64,000 nucleotides of DNA from Clostridium sp. Marseille-P299 (lineage in GTDB: Bacteria > Bacillota > Clostridia > Lachnospirales > Lachnospiraceae), in NCBI RefSeq assembly GCF_900078195.1, contig NZ_FJVE01000007.1:2480001-2544000 (forward strand), given 5' to 3'. Within the stretch, counting starts at the first letter, position 1. Every line of letters starts with the position of its first letter. Position numbers and translations under genes: made by a program. Shown here piece after piece: positions 36,063 to 44,725 of the stretch. The notes below the pieces were generated by a model that saw nothing but the letters and a program-made list of their open reading frames with translations, ran no database searches and was not told the origin of the DNA.

Positions 36063-36140
36063 TCATTTAATTAATATTATTAATTATTAATTATTAATTA
36101 TTAATTATTAATTATTAATTATTAATTATTAATTATTAAT
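36063..36140. repeat. Heptanucleotide (TAATTAT) tandem repeat
   Basis: About ten near-perfect copies of the 7-base unit TTAATTA run from 36063 to 36140. The GH28 stop codon and last few codons (Ile-Ile-Asn-Asn) lie within the array, so slippage would alter the 3' end. Confidence 0.9.
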
Positions 36141-37706
36141 AATAAGATTATCAATATTCTCAGTAATAAAGGCTTCGCCTTCTTGCCCCTCAACCGTTAC
36201 ATGTTTTAATTCGAGAACTTCAAGATTGTTCGCAAAAAGTCCTAATCTTGTTGTTTCATCCGCGCCATCCATCATTGCAGGCACACCTGATTTTGGATTC
36301 TTCGCAAATGAAATAGCGACATTATCAAGTACAACTTTTTTAATCTTTTGTTCTGGTAATCCATACATATAAGTAGCGGCTGCATGACAATTTGTACATT
36401 CTAAGTTTCTAAATGTTAATTCTCCAATGTATGGTGTTCTATCATCCACTGGATGGAATTCCTTACTCTGTACATAATCTGAATGTCCATCTGGATCACA
36501 ATAGTAGAATCCATTAATAACTACTGGAGTCATAACATGATCCATGATAATATCTTCGAATAAGATACCATCTATGATTGCATCTTTTCCTCTACCTCTT
36601 CTTGTCTTAATACGAAGACCACGGTCTGTATGAAGGAAACGGCACTCTTTAACGACTAAATTTTTTACACCGCCTGCCATTTCACTACCAATTGTGATAG
36701 AACCATGACCATCTCTCATACAGCATTGACGAATCGTTAAGTTTTCAGATGGCTTTTTGAATTTTGCACCCATATAGATTTTCCCAGATTTGATAGCGAT
36801 ACAATCATCACCTAGAGAAAAATATACACCTATAATATCAACATTACAACAGGACTCTGGATCAAGTCCATCTGTATTTGGTGAGTCAGCTGGATTTAAA
36901 ATATTTAAATCAATAAATTTTAAGTTATCTGAAAAATATGGATGAATGTTCCATGCAGGACTATTCTTTACTGTGATACCTTGCATCGTAACATGATTAC
37001 AATGATTTAAAAAGATAAGTCTAGGTCTCCAAGCGATACGACGAACTTTAGGATTTTCCCACCAGTTTTCCTTACTTGCACATCCATCAATTGTTCCTTC
37101 ACCAGTGATTTCAACATTCTCTACATTGATACCAGTAATAATACCTGAGAAGGAATCCAGAGGGTTACCTTCCCAAGTTCCTAAATTATATTCATCAGTT
37201 TCATCATAACTCTCAATGATACCTGGTAAAATAGGGAACTTTGTACGATCTGTAATCGCAGAAAGAGTCGCTCCCTTTGCAATTTCTAATTTTAAATCGC
37301 TCTTTAAGAATAAGCTAGTAATTTTATAAGTACCTTCTGGGATTAATACTCTTCCATCCTTAGGACAAGCATTAATTGCACATTGAATAAATGTAGTATC
37401 ATCTTGAATACCATCACCCTTAGCACCAAAGGCTTTCACATTTAAAGTTACAAACTCATAATCTGTAGTAAATGTTACTACCTCTGAGCAACTATTACTG
37501 TTTTTCACATAGATTTCATAACTTGTCTGTGGTTTTAAGTTATGAATGGACTGAACTACCTTATTGCTCTTACAATAAAGCTTATTATCAATATAAATTT
37601 CATAATCTTCTTCTGTAAAATAATAACCTTGTTTCACTAATTCAATAACAGCCGTTCTTGCGGACTTAAATAAAATATTAAATTTCATTTGCTCTGTTGT
37701 TTTCAA
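36129..37706 (-). CDS. Polygalacturonase-like glycoside hydrolase family 28
   Basis: A 525-residue GH28 right-handed beta-helix enzyme that cleaves galacturonan links. An N-terminal FN3-like domain covers residues about 8-85. The fold begins at VKAFGAKGDGIQDDT (residues 90-104). Catalytic blocks are complete: NTDG at 277-280 (Asp279), DD at 300-301, GHG at 333-335, and RIK at 365-367. No signal peptide, so it probably acts inside on oligogalacturonides, perhaps as an exo-enzyme. Start codon is TTG with AGGAGG 8 bases upstream; the next ATG lacks a good site. It lies 32 bases after the GH105/GH88-like gene. Confidence 0.92.
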   Translation of the reverse strand: MKTTEQMKFNILFKSARTAVIELVKQGYYFTEEDYEIYIDNKLYCKSNKVVQSIHNLKPQTSYEIYVKNSNSCSEVVTFTTDYEFVTLNVKAFGAKGDGIQDDTTFIQCAINACPKDGRVLIPEGTYKITSLFLKSDLKLEIAKGATLSAITDRTKFPILPGIIESYDETDEYNLGTWEGNPLDSFSGIITGINVENVEITGEGTIDGCASKENWWENPKVRRIAWRPRLIFLNHCNHVTMQGITVKNSPAWNIHPYFSDNLKFIDLNILNPADSPNTDGLDPESCCNVDIIGVYFSLGDDCIAIKSGKIYMGAKFKKPSENLTIRQCCMRDGHGSITIGSEMAGGVKNLVVKECRFLHTDRGLRIKTRRGRGKDAIIDGILFEDIIMDHVMTPVVINGFYYCDPDGHSDYVQSKEFHPVDDRTPYIGELTFRNLECTNCHAAATYMYGLPEQKIKKVVLDNVAISFAKNPKSGVPAMMDGADETTRLGLFANNLEVLELKHVTVEGQEGEAFITENIDNLIINN

Positions 37707-37738
37707 ATCTTTTCCCTCCTAGCTACTTTCAATAATTA

Positions 37739-38632
37739 CTATATAGCAGCTATCTTCATTAATAAACCAAGTACTTCATCATCTAAATTTTCATTAAGCT
37801 GACGTAATATGGATGTAATCATATCATTTGCAATATCATCATATTTTTCACTTAATAAAACATTATATTTACATGCTTTTTTCATTGCATAAGCTGTCAT
37901 TAATGATGTCCAAAGATTTACTTTATTAGAATTAGTTGACTCACAGATTAACATACTATCTTTATCCTGATATTTAAGAACACCTTTGATAGTTTCTTTA
38001 AACCAAACCATTAACTTCTTGTAATGTTCATAGATCTCTTCAGAAGTATTTTCGATTGTATCAATTAAAGTCATGGCATGTAGCGCTGAAAACTCAGTCT
38101 TAAATTCACTTTCATTCGTTACATATAACTCTTTTTCTTCATTGAAAAATTCGTTTCTTAGAGCATCAAACTTTGCTATGATATCATTATATCCTTCTTT
38201 TTTATGAAATACTGTTTCATAATTCATGTAAAATGGCATAGTCGCATAAAACTCATTAAAAATACAAACCTTATGCTCCTTAGCATTTTCAATTATAGTA
38301 TCTGCACTACCAAGTTTTGTAACATAATCATTCGATAATTTATCAATCGCATTTTTATACTTTTCTTCGCCTGTTATTTTATATAAAGAAAAAATAACTT
38401 CACCAAGTCGAATCGTATCAACAATCTCATTTTCTATCTTAAAAGTTATATCACCATCGTCTGAAACTCTATCTTTAATACAATTGATGGCATAATTTAT
38501 ATAGCTATCGTCTTTCGTTTTCTTATAAAGGTCAATAGCTCCTGCCAATCTTAAACTTTTAGCGAAATTTGATTCCACAATTAAAGTTTTGTTTTTATCA
38601 AAATTTCTTTGCACAAATTGTTCTAAATTCAT
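37739..38632 (-). CDS. Divergent GH105/GH88-like (alpha/alpha)6 barrel protein
   Basis: A 297-residue protein, probably related to unsaturated glucuronyl/rhamnogalacturonyl hydrolases (YteR-type), which remove the unsaturated uronate left by lyases. The helical pattern and two blocks suggest the family: EFYATMPFYMNYET resembles the D-x-L-(Y/F)-M-x-x-PF motif, and LWTSLMTAYAMKKACK resembles the late conserved helix. The family catalytic Asp position reads Asn-Glu here (FNEFY), so activity is uncertain. A longer frame extends upstream only through the kduI terminator hairpin. The ATG at 38632 is therefore the likely start, although its ribosome site is weak. Confidence 0.6.
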   Translation of the reverse strand: MNLEQFVQRNFDKNKTLIVESNFAKSLRLAGAIDLYKKTKDDSYINYAINCIKDRVSDDGDITFKIENEIVDTIRLGEVIFSLYKITGEEKYKNAIDKLSNDYVTKLGSADTIIENAKEHKVCIFNEFYATMPFYMNYETVFHKKEGYNDIIAKFDALRNEFFNEEKELYVTNESEFKTEFSALHAMTLIDTIENTSEEIYEHYKKLMVWFKETIKGVLKYQDKDSMLICESTNSNKVNLWTSLMTAYAMKKACKYNVLLSEKYDDIANDMITSILRQLNENLDDEVLGLLMKIAAI

Positions 38633-38660
38633 GAATTTAATCCAATGCCTTTCCTGTGAA

Positions 38661-38720
38661 TTTAAAAAGAACAGGCTGTATAAAATCATTATTTTGATAT
38701 TTGATTTATACAACCTGTTC
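38661..38720 (-). terminator. kduI terminator
   Basis: On the minus strand, GAACAGGTTGTATAAATCA (38720-38702) pairs with TGATTTTATACAGCCTGTTC (38688-38669), then TTTTT. A strong hairpin between kduI and the GH105/GH88-like gene. Confidence 0.88.
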
Positions 38721-38737
38721 AATTACAATCTATCTGA

Positions 38738-39568
38738 TTATCTTATATCCTGCATTGCGCAGCCGTCCATATCATCAAAATCTTGATTTTCACCAACCAT
38801 ACCCCAAATAAAAGTATAAGCCTGTGTACCAGATCCAGAATGGATTGACCAGCTTGGAGAAATAACTGCTTGTTCATTTCTCATAACAATGTGTCTTGTT
38901 TCTGTTGGTTCACCCATATAGTGGAATACTAAAGCATCTTCTGGCATATCAAAGTATAAATAAACTTCCATTCTTCTATCATGTGTATGGCATGGCATTG
39001 TATTCCAAACACTACCAGGTTTTAATTGAGTCATACCCATAACTAGCTGACAGCTTTCTACTTGACCTGGAAGAATATATTTACAAATTGTTCTGTGATT
39101 TGCTGTTTCTAATGAACCAAGTTCTACTCTAACACAATCTTCTGGTTTGATTAATACAGTTGGATATGTTTTATGAGCTGGAGCACTGTTTAAGTAAAAT
39201 TTCGCTGGCTGATTTGCATCTGCACTTGCAAAAGTAATGTCTTTTGAGCCCATTCCGATGTATAAACCATCTTTGTACTCTAATTCATATACAGTACCAT
39301 CAACAGTTACAGTACCTTTACCGCCGATATTAATGATACCCATTTCTCTTCTTTGTAGAAAATATTCTGCACGAAGTTCATCTCCAGCAGTTAAAACAAG
39401 AGGTGCTTTTACCGGTACTGCAGAACCAGTAATGATACGATCAATGTGGCTGTATACTAATTTAATATCATCCACTTGAAACAAATCATCGATTAAAAAT
39501 TCCTCACGTAAACGATCGGTTGTGTAATGTTTTACATCCTTTGGGGATGCTGCTGTTCTAAGTTCCAT
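38738..39568 (-). CDS. kduI: 5-keto-4-deoxyuronate isomerase KduI
   Basis: Converts 5-keto-4-deoxyuronate (DKI, from unsaturated uronates) to 2,5-diketo-3-deoxygluconate; 276 residues, same length as E. coli KduI and strongly similar along its length. The cupin metal ligands are in CHTHDRRMEVY (two His, one Glu) and WSIHSG (His). An upstream GTG is in frame, but AAGGAG sits about 9 bases before the ATG at 39568. A leader hairpin GTGGAT/ATCCAC (39601-39620) lies just upstream. The next pathway enzyme, KduD, is not in the window. Confidence 0.96.
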   Translation of the reverse strand: MELRTAASPKDVKHYTTDRLREEFLIDDLFQVDDIKLVYSHIDRIITGSAVPVKAPLVLTAGDELRAEYFLQRREMGIINIGGKGTVTVDGTVYELEYKDGLYIGMGSKDITFASADANQPAKFYLNSAPAHKTYPTVLIKPEDCVRVELGSLETANHRTICKYILPGQVESCQLVMGMTQLKPGSVWNTMPCHTHDRRMEVYLYFDMPEDALVFHYMGEPTETRHIVMRNEQAVISPSWSIHSGSGTQAYTFIWGMVGENQDFDDMDGCAMQDIR

Positions 39569-39600
39569 ATTCAACACTCCTTTTTATTTATTATTTTAAA

Positions 39601-39620
39601 GTGGATATTATTAAATCCAC
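39601..39620 (-). promoter_or_regulatory. kduI leader hairpin
   Basis: GTGGAT (39601-39606) and ATCCAC (39615-39620) are perfect inverted arms around 8 bases, placed about 30 bases before the kduI ATG. It resembles the leader hairpins of kdgK and fhs. Confidence 0.5.
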
Positions 39621-39653
39621 AAACGCTACTAGCTAAGCATAAATAGCATATAA

Positions 39654-39690
39654 GGGTATTGCCCCAAATGAATGGCACAATACCCATATT
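39654..39690 (-). terminator. Probable kdgK terminator hairpin
   Basis: GGGTATTG (39654-39661) pairs with CAATACCC (39678-39685) around 16 bases; ATATTTT follows on the plus strand. The U-tract on the kdgK strand is weak. Confidence 0.5.
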
Positions 39691-39775
39691 TTATTACTAT
39701 ATGCTTACAGCATATGAATGATTATTATCATTTCTACGTGTAACATTCATGTAAGTAATTAAACTCACATTTTAA

Positions 39776-40807
39776 TTATCTTTGAACACGTCCGGAACCA
39801 TCTCCGCCTACTAAAGCATCAACTTCAGCACGAGTTACTAAGTTGAAGTCTCCAGGGATAGTGTGTTTTAATGCAGATGCTGCTACACCATATTCAAGAG
39901 CTGCTTTAAAGTCTTTACCATCTACGAAACCACAGATAGTACCAGCTGCGAAAGAGTCACCGCCACCTACACGGTCAACGATTGGAGAGATTCTGTATTT
40001 TCTTGAATGATAGAATTCACCAGTTTCGCCATTGTAGATACATGCAGACCAGCCATTATCGGAAGCAGAATAGCTTTCTCTTAAAGAGCTGATAACATAT
40101 TTGAAGTTGAATTTAGCAACCATTTGTTTGAAGATATCTTCATAACCAGCTAATTCTAAGTCACCACTAGTTACGTCAGTGTTACCTGGTTTAAATCCAA
40201 GAACTTTTTCTGCATCTTCTTCGTTACCGATACATACATCAACGTATTGCATTAAGTTAGTCATAACTTTCTGAGCTTTTTCAGAAGACCATAATTTCTT
40301 ACGGAAGTTTAAGTCAACAGAAACTGTGATTCCTTTTGCTTTTGCTGCTTTTAAAGCTGCTTCAGTTACTTCTGCTGCTTTATCAGAAACTGCTGGAGTA
40401 ATTCCTGTAAAGTGGAACCAGTCAGCACCTTCAAAAATCTTATCGAAATCGAAATCAGAAACTTCTGCTTCAGCGATTGCAGAGTGAGCACGGTCATAAA
40501 CAACCTTAGAAGCTCTCATAGCTGCACCAGTTTCAAGGAAGTAGATACCAAGTCTGTCACCACCGTGAGCAACGTTAGAAGTATCAACACCCATTTTATT
40601 TAATGCTGCAACAGCACAATCACCAATTTCATTTGCTGGAACTTTAGTTACGAAAGAAGCATCATGTCCGTAGTTTGCTAAGGATACAGCAACGTTTGCT
40701 TCTCCACCACCATAACAAACATCGAAGCTTTCTGCTTGAATAAATTTCTGATATCCTGGAGTGGATAATCTTAACATAATTTCGCCCATTGTTACAACTT
40801 TAGCCAT
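39776..40807 (-). CDS. kdgK: 2-dehydro-3-deoxygluconate kinase KdgK
   Basis: PfkB-family kinase that phosphorylates KDG to KDPG, the step before KDPG aldolase; 343 residues. The N-terminal GGGEANVAVSLA block and the C-terminal VGGGDSFAAGTICGF block (catalytic Asp, anion hole) are clear. A longer upstream frame includes the promoter, so the ATG at 40807, with AAGGAG 8 bases before it, is taken. It stands between kduI and uxaA, where products of both the unsaturated-uronate and galacturonate branches meet. Confidence 0.93.
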   Translation of the reverse strand: MAKVVTMGEIMLRLSTPGYQKFIQAESFDVCYGGGEANVAVSLANYGHDASFVTKVPANEIGDCAVAALNKMGVDTSNVAHGGDRLGIYFLETGAAMRASKVVYDRAHSAIAEAEVSDFDFDKIFEGADWFHFTGITPAVSDKAAEVTEAALKAAKAKGITVSVDLNFRKKLWSSEKAQKVMTNLMQYVDVCIGNEEDAEKVLGFKPGNTDVTSGDLELAGYEDIFKQMVAKFNFKYVISSLRESYSASDNGWSACIYNGETGEFYHSRKYRISPIVDRVGGGDSFAAGTICGFVDGKDFKAALEYGVAASALKHTIPGDFNLVTRAEVDALVGGDGSGRVQR

Positions 40808-40841
40808 TTTTTTATCTCCTTTTAATAAAATAATTATTATT

Positions 40842-40859
40842 AATGGTTTTTTAACCATT
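40842..40859 (-). promoter_or_regulatory. kdgK leader hairpin at the predicted transcript 5' end
   Basis: AATGGTT (40842-40848), TTTT, AACCATT (40853-40859). A perfect 7-bp hairpin that begins almost at the predicted transcription start (about 40856). Confidence 0.55.
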
Positions 40860-40862
40860 CCT

Positions 40863-40891
40863 ATTGTACTTAAGAATTGTAAATAGTTCAA
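40863..40891 (-). promoter_or_regulatory. SigA-type promoter of kdgK
   Basis: TTGAAC (40891-40886), 17 bases, TACAAT (40868-40863) on the minus strand. Confidence 0.65.
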
Positions 40892-41080
40892 CTATTTATT
40901 TAAAAAATTCTTTAAAGTATTTGATGCTAATACATTTTAATCAATAAATATACAACATCTTCCTGTAAGAATTTACATTCTAACGATTCTTTTTCTTCTT
41001 CCATTCATTGTAAAGATATTAATAATCATCGAATCGTAATTATCAAAACTACGGATTCAACTTGTTCATATCTTTTTATT

Positions 41081-41109
41081 TGTCCCTCCTCAAAGGAAGG
41101 GGAGGGACA
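41081..41109 (-). terminator. Hairpin downstream of uxaA
   Basis: TGTCCCTCC (41081-41089) and GGAGGGACA (41101-41109) form a 9-bp GC-rich stem 16 bases after the uxaA stop. The U-tract is poor, so it is a 3'-end stem or weak terminator. The rest of the 40,808-41,124 gap carries the kdgK promoter and leader. Confidence 0.5.
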
Positions 41110-41124
41110 TCCTTCATAATATTA

Positions 41125-42606
41125 TTATAAAGTTACACCTTGTTTAAAGATAGCCATATCATGGAAACCAGCTTCTTCAGATTTAAGTTTCTTACCAGAT
41201 GCTACATCTAATACAAATTGGAAAAGTTCTTCAGATAATGTTTTCATATCCTTATCAACTACTAAAGATCCGCAGTTAAAATCAATCCAATTGCTCTTCT
41301 TATCAGCGAGCGCTGTATTTGTTGAAATCTTCATAGTTGGTACTGGTGATGCAAATGGAGTACCACGTCCTGTTGTAAATAGTACCATATGAGCACCAGA
41401 TGCTGCTAATGCAGTTGCTGCAACTAAGTCATTACCAGGAGCGCTTAATAAATTTAAGCCCTTAGTCTTAACGATTTCACCATATTTTAAGACATCTTTA
41501 ATTGGTGCACTACCAGATTTTTGAGTACATCCAAGAGATTTATCTTCAAGTGTTGAAATACCACCTTTTTTATTACCTGGAGATGGATTTTCATAAATTG
41601 TTTGATTATAACTTGTAAAGTAATTTTTGAAGTCATTAATTAAATCTACCGTTTTATCAAACATTTCTTTTGTTTCACAACGTTCCATAAGAAGTGTTTC
41701 TGCACCAAACATTTCAGGTACTTCTGTAAGGATAGTTGTTCCACCCTGTGCAACTAAGATATCGGAGAAAGCACCTACTGTTGGGTTTGCAGTAATACCT
41801 GACATACCGTCAGAACCACCACACTTCATACCGATTACTAATTCATCAGCACCGATTTTTTCACGTTTAAATTGAGCTGTATATTGAATTAACTCCTCAA
41901 TTAAACCTTCTGCTGCTTCCATCTCATCTTCAACATCCTGGCATTGTAAAAACTTAACTCTGTTTTCATCATAGTCCCCAAGATATTCTTTTAATACAGC
42001 AATATTACTATTTTCACAACCAAGACCAAGAACTAATACACCACCTGCATTTGGATGATTAATTAAGTCAGCAAGAATTGTTCTTGTGTATTCTTGGTCA
42101 TCTCCCATCTGAGAGCAACCATATGGATGTGGGAATGCAATAATATCTTCTACTGTTCCAGTAAGTTTACTTGCAAATTGCTTTGACATTGCTGTTGCTA
42201 TGTTGTTTACACAACCAACAGTTGGTATAATCCAGATTTCATTACGGATACCAACTTTTCCATTACTTCTTCTAAAGCCATCAAAATAAGCTTTTTCTCT
42301 AGATGATAATGGTACAAGATTTGGTTCATAAGTATATTCTAATACATCGCCTAAATTTGTTTTTATGTTATGAGTATGGATCCAAGCTCCTACAGCAACA
42401 TCACTTGTTACATGTCCAATTGGGAAACCATATTTAATAACATTTTCACCTTCTGCAATCGCTGTTAAAGCGAATTTATGACCACGTGGAATATCTTCTA
42501 CTAGGGTAACTGATACGTCACCTACTAAAAGAGTAGTCCCCTTTGATAAATCTTTTAGAGCAACGGCAACATTATCTTTTGGATTGATTTTAATAAAGTC
42601 TTGCAT
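41125..42606 (-). CDS. uxaA: Altronate dehydratase UxaA
   Basis: Dehydrates D-altronate to 2-keto-3-deoxygluconate in galacturonate breakdown; 493 residues. An N-terminal SAF domain (residues about 5-85, with HTHNIKTNLGD) precedes the large C-terminal catalytic domain (GCSQMGDDQEYTRTIL, MKCGGSDGMSGITANP, and GRGTPFASPVPTMKIS). The start is not certain: ATG at 42606 (MQDFIKINPKDN) aligns with the family N-terminus, while ATG at 42615 is closer to AAAGG. It follows uxaB across a short inverted repeat. Confidence 0.93.
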   Translation of the reverse strand: MQDFIKINPKDNVAVALKDLSKGTTLLVGDVSVTLVEDIPRGHKFALTAIAEGENVIKYGFPIGHVTSDVAVGAWIHTHNIKTNLGDVLEYTYEPNLVPLSSREKAYFDGFRRSNGKVGIRNEIWIIPTVGCVNNIATAMSKQFASKLTGTVEDIIAFPHPYGCSQMGDDQEYTRTILADLINHPNAGGVLVLGLGCENSNIAVLKEYLGDYDENRVKFLQCQDVEDEMEAAEGLIEELIQYTAQFKREKIGADELVIGMKCGGSDGMSGITANPTVGAFSDILVAQGGTTILTEVPEMFGAETLLMERCETKEMFDKTVDLINDFKNYFTSYNQTIYENPSPGNKKGGISTLEDKSLGCTQKSGSAPIKDVLKYGEIVKTKGLNLLSAPGNDLVAATALAASGAHMVLFTTGRGTPFASPVPTMKISTNTALADKKSNWIDFNCGSLVVDKDMKTLSEELFQFVLDVASGKKLKSEEAGFHDMAIFKQGVTL

Positions 42607-42646
42607 AAGATTCATCTGCCTTTCTTTGAGATTTATTTGACTTTCA

Positions 42647-42690
42647 TATGTGTGATTCAAACTTCATTACAAAGTTTTAAATCACACATA
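42647..42690. repeat. Inverted repeat between uxaB and uxaA
   Basis: TATGTGTGA (42647-42655) and TCACACATA (42682-42690) are perfect arms, and AAACTT/AAGTTT extends the stem inside. There is no U-tract. The arms are identical to those of the 13750-13855 element after topA. Confidence 0.65.
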
Positions 42691-42713
42691 CTTCGTCACC
42701 ATCTCATATTTTA

Positions 42714-44180
42714 TTATTCAGTAATAACTTTTTCTAATGCTTTACGCATTCCGTTTGCTTTGATTTCTTCTAAGTATCCAGCAATTTTATCAACTAAGCC
42801 ATCATATTTAGTTAAATCTTCACCAAAGAATTTTTCATTGCTTAAGTAAAGAGTTGCAAACTCTTTTGCTGGTTTTCCAGAATTAGCTGCAAAGAATTCT
42901 AAAACATCAGCATCATCTAAAATCTTGTATTCATTACCATCTCTTGTTCCCATTAAAGCATTCTCTTTAATTTCGTTTCCTGTATAGAAGCTCATTAAAG
43001 CTGCAATAGAGAAGCTTAAGTGATTTGGTAATTTACCAAATTTATCAATATATCCAGTTAAGCTTGGCTTACAACGAGATTTCCATTTAGATACAGAGTT
43101 TAAGGAAATAGATAATAATGCATGCTTAATAAATGGATTTTCAAAACGTTCAATAACTGCGTTAGCAAATGCTTCACATTCTTCTTTTGGAAGAGATAAT
43201 GTAGGGATGATTTCATTAAATACAGTGTTCATCATGAATTTACGAACCGTTTCGTCTTCCATGGATTCTTTTACGAAATCATTACCTGCAAGGTAGGAAG
43301 CTAATACGAAAGAAGTATGTGCACCGTTTAAGATACGTACTTTTCTTTCTCTATATGGTTTTTGGTTATCTGTAAAGATAACTGGAAGTCCTGCTTTGTC
43401 AAGTGGAAGTTCAGCAGAGATATCTTTATCGCTTTCGATTACCCAAAGAGCAAATAATTCTCCAGTATCTACTAAGTTATCTCTATATCCAAATTCTTCC
43501 CACATTTTTTCAACTTCATCTCTTGGATAACCAGTTACAATTCTATCAACTAATGTAGAACAGAAAATACAAGCATTATTAACCCATGCTACGAATTCAT
43601 CGGAAAGATTCCAAAGTTTTGCAAATTTTAATACGCAATCTTTTAATGTTCCACCATTGTTTTCAATTAATTCACAAGGAATAATGATTAAGCCTTTGCT
43701 TTCATCTCCCTTGAAGAAAGTAAATCTATCAAATAAGAATTTAGTTAACTTACCAGGATAAGTTTTTGGAGGTTGAGCAGCGAATTCATCTGTTTCATCA
43801 TATACAATTCCTGCTTCTGTTGTATTAGAAACAACAAAACGTAAGGTATCGCATGAAGCAAGACTTTCATATTTTTCAAATTCATTGATTGTGTCAACTG
43901 CATCAGATACACAAGTAATAATTCTGTTTTCTACTTTTGTTTGTCCATCCTCTTTACCACGAAGTGATAATGTATATTGACATTCTTGTTCATGGAACAT
44001 ATCCAAGTTACCGAAAGCAATTGGCTTAACAATAACAACGCTGCCATCAAATACACCTTTTTCATTTGCTACATCGATCATATGATCTACAAAACCACGA
44101 AGGAAGTTACCTTCGCCAAATTGTAATACTTTTACTGGTCTTTCTTTTGCCTTTGAAATTGTCTTGTTAAGAATGTTCAT
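42714..44180 (-). CDS. uxaB: Altronate oxidoreductase (tagaturonate reductase) UxaB
   Basis: NADH-dependent enzyme reducing D-tagaturonate to D-altronate; 488 residues, mannitol-dehydrogenase-type fold. The N-terminal block VLQFGEGNFLRGFVDHMID is the Rossmann dinucleotide loop. The C-terminal domain has KVRILNGAHTSFVLASYLAG, which contains the catalytic Lys/His/Asn region. AAGGAG lies before the ATG. It is divergent from the LacI-type regulator, with operator-like sites near its start, and upstream of uxaA. Confidence 0.95.
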   Translation of the reverse strand: MNILNKTISKAKERPVKVLQFGEGNFLRGFVDHMIDVANEKGVFDGSVVIVKPIAFGNLDMFHEQECQYTLSLRGKEDGQTKVENRIITCVSDAVDTINEFEKYESLASCDTLRFVVSNTTEAGIVYDETDEFAAQPPKTYPGKLTKFLFDRFTFFKGDESKGLIIIPCELIENNGGTLKDCVLKFAKLWNLSDEFVAWVNNACIFCSTLVDRIVTGYPRDEVEKMWEEFGYRDNLVDTGELFALWVIESDKDISAELPLDKAGLPVIFTDNQKPYRERKVRILNGAHTSFVLASYLAGNDFVKESMEDETVRKFMMNTVFNEIIPTLSLPKEECEAFANAVIERFENPFIKHALLSISLNSVSKWKSRCKPSLTGYIDKFGKLPNHLSFSIAALMSFYTGNEIKENALMGTRDGNEYKILDDADVLEFFAANSGKPAKEFATLYLSNEKFFGEDLTKYDGLVDKIAGYLEEIKANGMRKALEKVITE

Positions 44181-44238
44181 TCCTTAGTCTCCTTCACTAT
44201 CTGATTCATAATTTCATAAAGTGTTATTATTTTAGTTA

Positions 44239-44253
44239 GCGTAACCGCTTTAA
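44239..44253 (-). promoter_or_regulatory. Operator-like site near the uxaB start
   Basis: TTAAAGCGGTTACGC on the minus strand resembles the TTAAAGCGCTTAC site in front of the lacI-type gene, with one base changed in the core. It lies about 60 bases before the uxaB ATG. Confidence 0.45.
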
Positions 44254-44479
44254 CGAATACTTATAGCACTCTATACTATTTTTATAACAAAATAATAATT
44301 TATCTTTCGGTTTGAGTAATATAGCTCTCTCAAGCCATGGTACACTACATTTATAATCAATTGAACCATTCTGAGTATGCTTTTTATGCAATTTCAAAAT
44401 GTAAGAAAATCTTTCTTTCATAAATTTACTTCGCTATGTTTTAAGTTGGGAAAATTTATGTATCAAATCAATTTATAAA

Positions 44480-44493
44480 TGTAAGCGTTTACA
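44480..44493. promoter_or_regulatory. cre / LacI-family palindrome in the uxaB-lacI region
   Basis: TGTAAGCGTTTACA fits the CcpA cre consensus TGWAARCGYTWNCW at every position. It could bind CcpA or the neighbouring LacI-type regulator. Confidence 0.7.
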
Positions 44494-44600
44494 ATTAGTA
44501 TTTTACTCATGTTTTCCTAATATGTCAATGGCTTTTAAAGCTTTTTTTATTTCTTTATAAATTCACTAAAAACTACATGAAATCTTTTTGCAAAATGCCC

Positions 44601-44629
44601 TTGTCAGTCTATTTTTTGTATAGTATAAT
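44601..44629 (+). promoter_or_regulatory. SigA-type promoter of the LacI-type regulator
   Basis: TTGTCA (44601-44606), 17 bases, TATAAT (44624-44629). The two operator-like sites at 44664 and 44690 lie downstream of the predicted start. Confidence 0.75.
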
Positions 44630-44663
44630 ATATATTGATTATAAGTCATTGATATAGCATAAC

Positions 44664-44677
44664 TGTAAGCGCTTACA
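44664..44677. promoter_or_regulatory. Perfect TGTAAGCGCTTACA operator
   Basis: A perfect 14-bp palindrome downstream of the regulator promoter. It matches the LacI/CcpA operator family and suggests autoregulation or catabolite repression by road-block. Confidence 0.75.
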
Positions 44678-44689
44678 CAGTTGTTTTAT

Positions 44690-44702
44690 TAAAGCGCTTA
44701 CA
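44690..44702. promoter_or_regulatory. Second operator-like site before the LacI-type gene
   Basis: TAAAGCGCTTACA shares the AAGCGCTT core with the site 26 bases upstream and lies just before the ribosome site. Confidence 0.6.
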
Positions 44703-44725
44703 TAGGAAACCAGGGGGTTAACAAC

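Noticed and set aside
44236..44421. A 61-residue minus-strand reading frame between uxaB and the LacI-type gene
   Set aside because: No recognisable domain; it occupies the operator-rich leader region, the composition matches random AT-rich DNA, and no supporting conservation was visible.
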